Below are positions 54,729-64,000 of a stretch of DNA of 64,000 nucleotides, in pieces (position 1 is the stretch's first letter; each line of letters begins with the position of its first letter). Origin of the DNA: Serripes groenlandicus. Lineage: Eukaryota > Mollusca > Bivalvia > Cardiida > Cardiidae. The position numbers were made by a program, and so were the translations under genes. The stretch is taken from NCBI GenBank assembly GCA_031761405.1, contig JASEVX010000008.1, positions 38,625,800-38,689,799 on the forward strand, in the 5' to 3' direction. The notes beneath the pieces are model-generated. The model did no database searches. It was not told where the DNA came from and was given only the letters and a program-made list of their open reading frames with translations.

Positions 54729-54949
54729 TTAACCATTTCCCTCATTTCTGACGCCTCTGCAGCAGACAGCTTTTTGAAAACATAATGATAAAAGAAGAAA
54801 TTGCTCAAAACAAGCAATTTCTCCTTTTGCCACAATGTTTTCCGCTTTTAGTCATAGGTTATCCATTCAATTATAGAGATTTTCTATTTTTTGACAAAAT
54901 ATGTTCAAAGTCACCTGCTGCAGAATTGTTGTATGAGGGAAAGGGTAAA
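54729..54949 (-). mobile_element. TTAA-MITE, young
   Basis: TTAA at 54729-54732, TAAA at 54946-54949. CCATTTCCCTCATTTCTGACG (a short deletion removes ATAGACGC), central TTGCTCAAAACAAGCAA, and GTATGAGGGAAAGGG. Confidence 0.8.
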
Positions 54950-55614
54950 TGATAAAGCTTGATTCATTCATCCATAGAAGTATATATTAGACAATTTAAA
55001 TGATAATATGATATCTCGAATATGAACATCATAGTAAACCTGCACTTCATCATTTTAGGGGTGTTAGTTAAGCCTTTTCAACATATAACAAATCTGCATC
55101 AGACAACTTTGAATACATCTTTGCAAAAATTGTGGAAAAACTCTTTTAATGAAACTAGAATTATTGAATAGAGGTTGAAACATAGTGGCAAATTGCAACA
55201 ATAGTTCAATAAGTTGTCTGCTGTGGAAGCGTCAAAATGCATCTCCCAATGGGAAAGGGTTAAAGGTATGTCTGTTAACCATTTCCCACATTCAACAAAT
55301 CTGAAGCAGTCGACTTCTATAACCTTGATAAAAGTGTGAAAAATCCCAAAAAATGAGAGTTCAAAACGCTCTAGCAAAAGGAGTAATTGCTCATAAACCA
55401 ATTACTTCACAGAACAATGGCCTTATAAGCACCGCACCCTGCAGTGTATACTGGCTTATCAGTTTTACTGCACTGTGCCCACAGGGGTATTGGGAACATT
55501 TTACAATTTTGACACCTGTGTAATAAATCCTTAAATATAGTTAGTTTCTATGCATTGGACTGGTTTAATGTAAAAGTATGAAATGCTGCAGATAAAATTT
55601 ACTATTTAGCAGTG
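54950..55614. repeat. Decayed TTAA-MITEs
   Basis: Old copies at 55075-55262 and 55277-55400 (AACCATTTCCCACATTCAAC). The rest is unique. No exon. Confidence 0.45.
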
Positions 55615-56050
55615 TTTTTAGATCACCTAAGCTGAAGGCTTAAGGTGATCTATTCTGATCGCTCTCTGTCCGTCGTTAACTTTTAGCTTTAAACATCATC
55701 TTCTCCTTAACCATAGAACCAATTTCAACAAAACTCCACAGGAATGTTCCTAGGCTTTCAAAATTGTTTAAAGCTTTAAATTCCATTGAGAACTTTGGTT
55801 GCTGCAGCATCAGAAAGGGGGCAAAATGTCCAAACTTTAAAATTCTTCTCCTCTGAATCTGCTTGTCAGATTCCAATATAATTTGGTAGAAATGTTCCTT
55901 GGGTGATGCTCTACAAAATTGTTCAATCCATACTGATTGGTTGAAAAACATGGCAGTCAGGCGGCATCAGAAAAGGGGCAAATTTACAAAATTTGAAAAT
56001 TACATATTTTTGAAAGTGCTTTTCTGATTGTAAGAAAATTGAATAGGAAT
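55615..56050 (+). mobile_element. Family C element, 5' part
   Basis: TTTTTAGATCACCTAAGC with fold-back TTAAGGTGATC, GTCCGTCG, monomer GAACTTTGGTTGCTGCAGC. It ends abruptly at the family I sequence. Confidence 0.7.
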
Positions 56051-56690
56051 CTTACTTTGGGTCAAAGGTCAAGGTCACAGTGACCTTGAACGCGAAAAGC
56101 TTGTCCGAGTGAAAACTCGACATTGGCTGCACCCATAGCCCTCAACTTGACATGGAGGCTGGGGGTGACCAGTAGATGACCCCTATTGATTGTGAGGTCA
56201 TCAGGTCTAACGTCAAGATCACTGACCTTGAACCCGAAATTTTGTCCAAGTGATAACTCAACATTGCATGCACCCATGACCCTAAAATTTAACATGAAGG
56301 CTGGGGGTGACCAGTAGATGACCCCTATTGTGAGGTAATCATGTGAAAGGTGAAGGTCACAGTGACCAAGCTTGTCCGAGTGATAACTGAACAATGCCTG
56401 TAGCTTTAGTCCTCAAACTTGACTTGGAGGTTGGGCCTGACCAGTAGATTACCTCTTGATTTTGAGGTAATTTGGTCAAATGTCAGGGTCACAGTGACCT
56501 TGAACGCAAAAAGCTTGTCAGAGTAATAACTCCACATTGTCTACACCCATGGCCCTAAAACTTGACATGGAGGCTGAGGGTGACCAGTAGATGACCTCTA
56601 TTGATTTTGAGGTCATCGGGTCAAAAATCTTCCAAATATTCCTGACATGGCGTTCAGGGGTTGCATAATGTTTGACAAACAACTCTTGTT
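56051..56690 (+). mobile_element. Family I element fragment
   Basis: About four units of around 120-150 bp with GTCAAGGTCACAGTGACCTT, CTTGACATGGAGGCTGGGGG and GACCAGTAGATGACC. The terminus is CAAACAACTCTTGTT. The 5' end is not visible. Confidence 0.6.
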
Positions 56691-56740
56691 TAAAATAAAT
56701 TTTAGAATCTAAAAAAGATTACATTAGATACAAAAACAGA

Positions 56741-56890
56741 AGCGCTTGTGTGAAATAATGGATAACAGCGCTCCTAAGCGCTTGTGAAAAGAAATGGATA
56801 ATGGCACTCATAGGCGCTTGTGAGAAGTAATGGATAACAGCGCTCCTAGGCGCTTGTGAGAAGTAATGGATAATGGCGCTCTAGGGTGCT
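56741..56890 (+). repeat. 36-bp minisatellite
   Basis: About four units of GGCGCTTGTGAGAAGTAATG and GATAACAGCGCTCCTA, spaced 35-36 bp. The core GCGC alternates with AGCGCT palindromes. Confidence 0.85.
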
Positions 56891-57172
56891 TCTGTGAAGG
56901 AATGGGTTAAAGGATTTCCTTCATTTGTCAGTGTTTTCAAAAGTCGTCTGCTGCAGAGGCATCAGAAAGCATATAAACTGTATCACAATGTTCCAACAGA
57001 GAAAATATTGACACTCCATAACGTAATCACAAATACAGATATTGTGGACGTCATGCAAAACGGATGTAACTACATCTTGAAACAATATGTAGTTACAACA
57101 AGTTTGCATGAATCCATCGATGTGGTATGGGCTACAATTCCAATTTTTTGCTTGGTTGGTGGATTTTAAAAT
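56891..57172. other. MITE end and unique sequence
   Basis: A MITE right half (GTCGTCTGCTGCAGAGGC) lies at 56940. A short hairpin follows near 57064-57100 (TGTAACTACAT against ATGTAGTTACA). Open frames on both strands here are unsupported. Confidence 0.4.
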
Positions 57173-57530
57173 CATTTTGTAGAAATGTTCTTTGGGTGAC
57201 CGACCCTCTTTCAGATTCCTTCAAGCCATGTTGATTGCATTATATGGCTATAGTGAAAACTTATAAAATCTTCTCCTCCGAAAGTGTAAGGCCGATTTTC
57301 AAATTATTTTGTGGAAACGTACCTTAAGTGACCCACTATCAGATTCCTTCAAGCCATGTTGATTGGCCGAAAAGCATGGCCGCCAGGGGGCGGGGCTATT
57401 TTGCCTGATATCGTTAAAGTGAAAACTTAAAAAGTCTTTTCCTCCAAAAGTGTCGGGCCAATTTTCAAATAATTTTGCAGAAAAATAAAATCAGACGAGC
57501 GATCCAGTGCCATCATGGCCCTCTTGTTTC
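57173..57530 (+). mobile_element. Family A 3' part
   Basis: Two monomers (CAAGCCATGTTGATTG, GCCGCCAGGGGGCGGGGC), then CAGACGAGCGATCCAG, GCCATCATGGCCC and TCTTGTTT. No 5' end. Confidence 0.7.
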
Positions 57531-58614
57531 TTTTTTGCCAAAATGTTTCGTTGCTTTTCAATTATTGTACTTTCATTCACAGATATTTCCATATTTGCTG
57601 TATGTTGGAAAGGGTTAAAAATTTGTTGTGTCACATGCTTAATGTATGGTGGCATTTTACTCAAAGTAGACACTGGTACAATTTACCTATATTTACCTTT
57701 CTCAGCTATCAGTACGTTTTAACCCTAAATTCCCTAACACACCAAATCTGCAGCAGACGACTATGAAAACATCTTGGCAAAAATATGGCAAATCTCTATG
57801 AATGAAAGTATTAATATTGAAGAGAATTGAACCATTTGCCACAATGTTTTAAAAATGTGTCTGCTGCAGAGATGTCAGAAAGTTGTTTTTTGGTCACAAA
57901 TTTTAGTCTCACTTTGCCAACCAATTATGTTTTAACACCTTGGTCTTAGTGTGGAAAATGGACATCTCTGTTTACCTAGTAGATCAATTGATTTATGTGT
58001 ATAAGAATAAAATAAAATGAAAAGTAATGAAGATTGTTTTTCTATTTTTATTAGCACATATATTATAAATATAAACTTTTTCAGGTATGTACTTTGTAAA
58101 TGCTTATGATTTAGCCGATGACTTTTGAAAACTTTGTGGCAATATAAGAAATTTATTATGCTATTACACTTATGTTATATTCAAAGATTTTCCATATTTT
58201 GCTGCATATGTATACACACATGTACTTGTATATACAATTGGCGTTTCCGCCTCTGCAGCCTATTTCCTGCAAAAACATGGCGGGGAAAGTATGCGCATTC
58301 TTCTTTTTCTACAAGGTTTTCAAATTAACTTGGTTTGCTGTTAATGTATTAAATACTTCAATCAAAATGCAATTCACTGATATACATCATCAAACAAAGT
58401 AAGACATGCAAGATAATATCAATTTAATTTGATCAACTATGTAGCTGCATTCAATCTTAACAGATTCATGTCTTTCTTAACGAGTGGCTGAACGACTGTC
58501 TTTACTTCTCTATTTTCTATTTCTAGCATATTGACGTCCATATTTTGAAATTGAAGATTCTTGATCTTGTTCGTTTGTTGTTTTGTCTTTATAACTTTTA
58601 ACAGAACATTATAT
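57531..58614. repeat. Decayed TTAA-MITEs and AT-rich intron
   Basis: Remnants at 57535-57615, 57719-57890 (AACCCTAAATTCCCTAAC, CTGCAGCAGACGACTATG) and 58100-58215. No exon. Confidence 0.45.
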
Positions 58615-58754
58615 AAATATTGCATGGCTTCCAGTGTGACAGTACATATTGTCAACATGAGGATAATACTGTTACCCGAGGCGAAGCCGAGGTTAACAGT
58701 ATTTACCCGAATGTTGACAATATGTACTGTCACACTGGAAGCCATGCAATATTT
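58615..58754. repeat. 140-bp near-perfect palindrome
   Basis: The left arm, AAATATTGCATGGCTTCCAG through ACTGTTA (58674), is the inverse of the right arm (58693-58754) with a few mismatches near the loop. The spacer is CCCGAGGCGAAGCCGAGG. Open frames of similar sequence on both strands are a consequence of the palindrome. Confidence 0.9.
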
Positions 58755-58863
58755 ATTTTATTATACCGAACAAAATTACACGTTTATTCAATTTATTCTA
58801 TACATTTGTAGGGGAGGTGAACATGGGTAGATCTACTACAATGTAACACACACATATGAATAT

Positions 58864-58993
58864 ACCGGTTAACAGTATACTGTTACATGGCACGCGCATC
58901 TAAAAGGTGACGTTATTGTTTGAAATGACGTCATGCACGTGCATAACCGACATTTTCACGAGCGTGCCATGTAACAGTATACTGTTAACCGGT
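58864..58993. mobile_element. 130-bp MITE-like element with 32-bp inverted ends
   Basis: ACCGGTTAACAGTATACTGT and 12 further bases to GGCACGC are exactly mirrored at the right end (GCGTGCCATG..AACCGGT). The centre contains TGACGTCA. Non-coding. Confidence 0.85.
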
Positions 58994-60107
58994 CAAAAAC
59001 GTACTGTTAGCATGAGACAGTAAGAAATTGTCCATGATGAGTATATGAAAATTTAACATTACAAAGTCACGTGAGGTATAATAAAGTTATATATTTGTGT
59101 AACGTTGTCCTTCTATCTTTGGCTCGTTTTCGTATGACTTTTAGTGCTTCGCGATGCGTGGTAAAACTATTTGATTATAAAGTTCAACAAGTCTTATGTG
59201 ACTAACATACTATTTAATATTTACTTCTTACCCATAATACGATACCGACACATCGAACATCTAACAACATCAATATTCATTGTAGTTGCGTCTCCTTTTA
59301 CCAAGATATATAAGTAAATGTTCCATTAGCCCAAAGTGTTTATAATCTCTGCGCGACATCATTTCTAATACCATAACTTCCCCTTATGGTCCACGCAGAG
59401 AGGACCCATCTGGATCTATCTCTCCACTCTTGGCCCTCATTATCACCCAAGAGTCTGATCTCAGCAGCACCTCTACATGATGTAGTTCTAACACCTGCTC
59501 CCTCCTCTCTCTATCTCCTAGCTATCTTCCTATCTCTCCCAGAAGCGGCTCTGGGCCATCTTTAAATACTGGCTTGTTTACATATTCATAACTCTCTTTA
59601 TTGACCTAGCTTTATATTGGAGAGGTCAACATTGACTCCTCCCAAGACAGAACTTATAATGACCAATATTAATAAGGAAACCATTGAGCATTTCCTAACG
59701 TCCTCTCCGTGTTTTCCCGTTTAAAAATACCGTGGAATTTCCTCTTGCTCATTTGAATTTGTGGATTCAATTCGGCATTCTCTAACACTATCGACTCATT
59801 ACATTCATGTATGCTTGAGTGTAAGGAACGACAACTCTGTGAAGGAGATTGTCTATTCGGTTTTAGTGGATCACGTGATAAATATACAGCGATATTTTTA
59901 GATTTACTGGGTTAATAACCCAGTAGATTTTACAATGCAAAATAACGAAAAATCTCCGCAATATTAATAGTGTGCATATGTTGTAGTACATCAGTCAGCA
60001 AATCTCAATGCCTTGCATGCAAAAACATCAAGGTAATAGCAATTTTTAACAATTTTCTTTTTTTTCCTCTTTTTTCTCATATGGGATTCAGTCTCTTTAA
60101 CACAAAC
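58994..60107. other. Mixed unique sequence with a DIRS interior fragment
   Basis: 59400-59780 is CT-rich (CTCTCTATCTCC runs). 59778-59840 matches the DIRS interior at 18198-18256. A small hairpin lies near 59897-59930 (TACTGGGTTA and TAACCCAGTA). No exon. Confidence 0.45.
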
Positions 60108-60329
60108 ACCTGCACCAGATAAGCTTTGGATATAAAGTGGGAAAAGGAGAACTGGAGAACAAATTGGAAATGCTCCTGAATAGTGTTGCACTTAAAATAT
60201 CATAGATGCTGCATTTATACCTGCACCAGATAAGCTTTGGATATAAAGTGGGAAAAGGAGAACTGGAGAACAAATTGGAAATGCTCCTGAATAGTGTTGC
60301 TCTTAAAATATCATAGATGCTGCATTTAT
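60108..60329 (+). repeat. 111-bp tandem duplication
   Basis: Two units starting ACCTGCACCAGATAAGC at 60108 and 60219 differ at only one or two positions (for example GTTGCACTT against GTTGCTCTT). A recent duplication. Confidence 0.9.
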
Positions 60330-60421
60330 GCAGATATCTTTGTTAAGAAAGGAGTTATTTACTTTGAAAATAGTTAGACAGAACTATGGAAAATCTGTAT
60401 AAAATGAAAGTGCACATGTAC

Positions 60422-60651
60422 TTAACCTTTTCCCTCATATAGACGCTTTCGGACGCCTCTGCAGCAGACAGATTTTTGAAAACATAGTGACAAAAGAAGA
60501 AATTGCACAAAACGTGCAATTTCTCCTTTTGCCACAATGTTTTCCACTTTTTGTCATAGGTTATCCATTCAATTATGGTGATTTTCTATGTTTTGAAAAA
60601 ATACGTTCTCAGTCTTCTGCTGCAGAATTGTCGTATGAGGGAAAGGGTTAA
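60422..60651 (-). mobile_element. TTAA-MITE, full length, young
   Basis: Perfect TTAA at 60422-60425 and 60648-60651. CTTTTCCCTCATATAGACG, CTGCAGCAGACAG, central GCACAAAACGTGC and CGTATGAGGGAAAGGG. Confidence 0.85.
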
Positions 60652-60700
60652 AAGTCTTATTGAATAGAAATGAAAAACAAAATCGGTTTGTTTCTGCCAG

Positions 60701-60770
60701 CAATCTGAACACTGAAAGGAATTTGGATTCACATCCTTTGGGACCTAAAAGAGAAGAATTAATATGATTT
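60701..60770. other. Exon-like unique island, strand unclear
   Basis: Plus strand: good acceptor TTTGTTTCTGCCAG, then NLNTERNLDSHPLGPKREEL and a stop at 60765. Minus strand: good acceptor ATTCTTCTCTTTTAG, then VPKDVNPNSFQCSDCWQ. Neither has a donor or a phase partner. Confidence 0.25.
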
Positions 60771-61330
60771 GAAGGCTTCAATACTATTTATTTACCATAA
60801 AAAACCCGCCTACCTACCAACCCATATTTATTTCAGGTCATAACCAGTTACAAATCTATTTGTTCATTGGGCCTAAAGGACCAACTGTTTCCTTCATGAA
60901 GTTGCCTTTTGATGCATTCCAGCAAATATTATCATATTATCTGTTAGATTCAGCAGAAATTGTTCCAAAAAAAAAAAAAATCCTTTATCATCAATGTCAT
61001 CCATTTAATTCAAAAGACGGTTGAAGCATTATGCGATTAACATGATTGTGAAAACCTACATAAAAAATATGGTAATTTCTGTCAAGGAAAATGTAACTAA
61101 TTAATACAGTTGAAAACATTGACATAATTAATAGAGATGAAAACATCAACATAATTAAAAGAGATAAAAACATTGACATTGACATAATTAATAGACATGA
61201 AAACATTGACATAAAACAATGACAATCTGATAAATTGCACATCATGATTAATTTCACATGTTGCTAGTAGCATTTTTTCCAAAATTGTCAGATGCATCAT
61301 TATCACAATGGGGCTGAATGTGGGAATGAC
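60771..61330. repeat. Unique sequence and short tandem repeats
   Basis: 60830-60990 carries an open frame after acceptor TATTTATTTCAG without a donor. 61097-61230 has 30-bp units of GAAAACATTGACATAATTAA, expanded from a MITE interior. Confidence 0.45.
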
Positions 61331-61473
61331 TTAACCCATTCCCTCATATAGACGCTTTCTGACGCCTCTGCAGCAGACAGCTTTTTGAAAACATTCTGAC
61401 AAAAATGGTGAAATTGCTCTAGATATTTTCAAAGTCGTCTGCTGCAGAATTGTTGTATATAGGAAAGTGTTAA
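61331..61473 (-). mobile_element. TTAA-MITE, internal deletion
   Basis: 143 bp between TTAA 61331-61334 and 61470-61473. Both termini and both CTGCAG arms are kept, and the central hairpin is deleted. Confidence 0.85.
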
Positions 61474-61699
61474 CCCTTTCCCTCATATAGACACTTTCTG
61501 ACGCCTCTGCAGCAGACAGCTTTTTGAAAACATAGTGACAAAAGAAGAAATTGCTCAAAACGAGCAATTTCTTCTTTTGCCACAATGTTTTCCACTTTTA
61601 TTCATAGGTTATCCATTCAATTATAGAGATTTTCTAATTTTTGACAACATATGTTCAAAGTCGTCTGCTGCAGAATTGTCGTATGAGGGAAAGGGTTAA
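61470..61699 (-). mobile_element. TTAA-MITE, full length, young
   Basis: TTAA at 61470-61473, shared with the preceding copy, and at 61696-61699. Near-consensus throughout, central TTGCTCAAAACGAGCAA. Confidence 0.9.
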
Positions 61700-62071
61700 A
61701 TGGTCATGAGATAACAAGGTGTATATATAAGGGGTAATAAGTAGGAAAACATTTATTACACCTCAAAAAAATATGCATCACTGTCTCTTTCATCACTTGA
61801 GGCTCCTCAATACACATACACATACACATACAGCAAATCTGCAGCAGACGACTTTGGGAACATACAGGCAATAACACGGAAAGGCTCTATAAATGTAGGT
61901 ATAATTACTAAAAAGAGGTGAAAACATTGTGACAAAAGTCTTCTGCAGCTGAGGCTTCAGAAAGCGTCTGTATGTTGGAAAGGGCTAAAACAGAGTATTT
62001 CCTGCCAGCAGTGAAGATCCAGATCCCCCTGTGCCAACTCTTGAAGTCTGATCTTGATATAACATGTTTAC
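61700..62071. repeat. Decayed MITE and exon-like sequence
   Basis: An old MITE lies at 61834-61990 (GCAAATCTGCAGCAGACGAC, CTGTATGTTGGAAAGGG). After acceptor TATTTCCTGCCAG (to 62008) a plus-strand frame reads SEDPDPPVPTLEV and stops at 62050. Confidence 0.4.
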
Positions 62072-62172
62072 CATTTAGATTGTTGAAATTTTTTGGAATT
62101 CTCCGGAGAAGTATAGTCAAATGGATTGTCACTGCCATTGATTTCAAATTCTCCCATGGTTGGGAAAACATC
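62072..62172 (-). CDS. Candidate minus-strand exon, uncertain
   Basis: 101 bp on the minus strand with acceptor ATTACCCTTTTACCAG and donor AAATG-GTAAAC. It is open from the first base and begins DVFPTMGEFEINGSDNPF, with polar, acidic composition like a real exon. It leaves two bases. The plus strand across 62009-62175 is also open with plausible splice sites but gives a hydrophobic, less protein-like sequence. No family is recognised and no partner exon was found, so this may belong to an antiparallel neighbouring gene. Confidence 0.3.
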
Positions 62173-63583
62173 CTGGTAAAAGGGTAATTGCTCAATATGA
62201 GCAATTTCTTCTTTTGCAACATTGTTTTCGAAGTTGTCTGCTGTAGATACATTAAATTCGTCTGCAGGATTGAAAGGGTTGATATTACGCCCAACATAAT
62301 GTAAATATAGAAATAAGAAAAAAAACAAAGATGATATGTGATATTCCTTTCCCACATACAACAAATGTGGAGCAGACGACTTTGAAAATATACTTTTTTT
62401 TTTTTTTTGGAAACTTATTGTTGCCATGTTTTCCGTCTGTTGCAGAGGCGTCAGAAAGCCTGTATAGGTAGGAAAAGGTTAAAGAAAGAAAAACATACGG
62501 TAAAGGGGAACTTGCTCACTTTGAGCAATTTCCGTATACTGTCTAAGGGATTTGCTTGGGAGATGCTTGAAATTATTTCAACCATGGAAAGGAAGGTGTC
62601 ATTACAGTGTAACAAATAATGGATAAGAAAACCTCAATACTACAATTTTACATAATCCTTCGACTCATACAGTAACATTTCTGAAAACATCGGGTTATAA
62701 ATATGGAAACTCCCTAAAAAATGAAAGGGATAATTGAATTTAGTTGAAAACATTCATCTTTCAATATGGGAAAGGGTAAATAAGTCGGCCATAAAATTGT
62801 TAACAGTTTATCGGATATATTTTAGGAGTAATAAATATTGTTACATTTAGAATTTATAAATGGATTTTTTTTTTTTTAGAATTCTCCTTTTCTCACAATG
62901 TTTTCGAAAACAAATCATGCTGTATCAGTTTTAAAAGGTGTTCATCATCAGGGACTGGGCAATGAACGGATGCTTAAATTGTCTTGCTTGGTGTTGCTGT
63001 TCTTTTTACTTTCTGAAAGGCAACGCCTTTCAACTATTCAAGCTTGCCATAACAAAATACCTAAAAATGGTAATAAATTATCCAGTTTAAAAACTATTTT
63101 TAAGTCATATATGGTTATTCAGGATAGACTGGTAGAAAATGAGTTGTATTTATGCCCTTGCATGGCATGGTGATGAATGGGGATGACACATAAGTGACTA
63201 ACTGTGTTCCTTTGAACACTATTGTTAGCTGATCGGGGTTCTTGCTGCATTTCGATGGTTTCATGCATAACGGTTGTAACTACATCTTGTTTTTTATGTC
63301 CGGAGAATAACTTGAAAACTATCAAATGTGAGAGGGAGTGCAGTGTACAAGAACCATAACTATTTCTGAGCTTATTACAGAGTTATTACACTTTCTTACT
63401 TTTTTCTTGTCTGGAGAATAACTACTGGATGGAATTTCATAAAACTTCATACAATGGTAAATGTTACAGCTTTCGTCAGATTCAGTGATAGCTTATCAAG
63501 GAAACACAGTACTATAACTGAAACTTGTTGAAATTTTACAAGAACCATAACTATTTTTGAGTTAATTACAGAGTTTTTGTACT
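62173..63583. repeat. Decayed MITEs and diverged tandem repeat
   Basis: MITE remnants at 62185-62280, 62344-62483 and 62655-62780. 63220-63570 has two diverged units sharing GGAGAATAACT, ACAAGAACCATAACTATTT and TTACAGAGTT. The open frame at 62898-63173 has no support. Confidence 0.45.
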
Positions 63584-64000
63584 TTTTATACGCCCGTTTG
63601 GAAAAAACGGATCGTATTATAGTTTTACCTGCTGCGTACAGGCGGGCTGGCGGCGTCCAGTATGGTTGTCAGCTGAATAACTTGAGAAGCCTTTGTCCCA
63701 TCATTACTAAATTTAGTCAGAATGTATATTGGCATAATATCTTGGACAAGTTTGATAACTAGCCATATCGCTTAAGTCAATCAAGAGTTATCGCACTTTA
63801 ATTATATAAATTACCTATAATTAGTCTTGTCAGCTAAATAACTTTAAAAGCCTTTGTCCCATCATCACCAAATTTGTTCAGAATGTGTATTGTCATAATA
63901 TCTTGGACAAGTTCGATAACTAGCCATATCGCTTAAGTCAATCAAGAGTTATCGCCCTTAAATATAGAAATTTGGTCAGAATGTGTATTTGTAAAATATC
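63584..64000 (+). mobile_element. Family D element, runs off the window
   Basis: TTTTTATACGCCCGTTTGG start, GCGGGCTGGCGG, and two monomers with GATAACTAGCCATATCGC. The 3' end is beyond 64000. Confidence 0.8.

Noticed and set aside
58437..58830. Overlapping genes on both strands with similar proteins
   Set aside because: The similarity of the two translations is produced by the long palindrome at 58615-58754.
1..64000. A CRISPR array or bacterial operon
   Set aside because: The tandem arrays have 36-169 bp units without unique spacers, and the window has introns, SINEs and LINEs typical of an animal.

Overview
This is a repeat-dominated, AT-rich nuclear window from an animal, most likely a marine bivalve mollusc. 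The inference rests on tRNA-derived SINEs with a MetaSINE-type core, on tandem-repeat mobile elements built like the bivalve pearl elements, and on GT-AG exons separated by kilobases of transposon-filled intron. There is no bacterial-style gene organisation. Nothing was run; all calls are by reading.

Gene content is sparse. Two plus-strand exons (28558-28669 and 30346-30404) have strong splice sites, join in phase and read as the ALDP..YRNVEFD.W...GDKCQ segment that leads into the Tudor-like domain of OTUD4/ALG13-type OTU deubiquitinases. A third exon (5394-5451) is in a compatible phase. The remaining Tudor exons were not found, so most of the window is probably introns of this one gene. A few other unique islands (5739-5852, 23618-23697, 60701-60770, 62072-62172) look exon-like but are uncertain.

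Four repeat systems fill nearly everything else. (1) A family of about 230-bp palindrome-rich MITEs with CCCTTTCCCTCATA/TATGAGGGAAAGGG ends and TTAA target duplications, at least 20 well-preserved and about 30 decayed copies. (2) At least eight families (called A-I here) that differ in sequence but share one architecture: subterminal inverted repeats, a GTCC/GTCT microsatellite, 150-169 bp tandem monomers, and a 3' hairpin followed by CTCTTGTT. They insert in T-runs without target duplication and resemble non-autonomous Helentron/HINE or pearl elements. They nest in each other, for example family F at 34015-37969 holds a B and an E element. (3) tRNA-derived SINEs, several with clean target duplications. 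(4) A 5'-truncated LINE at 40745-42460 with an intact reverse transcriptase core.

The most striking object is 15009-21174: a 6.17-kb GC-rich insertion inside a family A element. It has two 155-bp inverted terminal repeats that are identical by eye, unequal outer extensions, and near one end a 96-bp internal complementary region equal to the two outer ends joined through one ATG. That is the signature of a DIRS-type tyrosine-recombinase retrotransposon on the minus strand. Its interior lacks recognisable intact RT, RNase H or recombinase, so it is probably a non-autonomous or decayed DIRS whose ends were mobilised recently.
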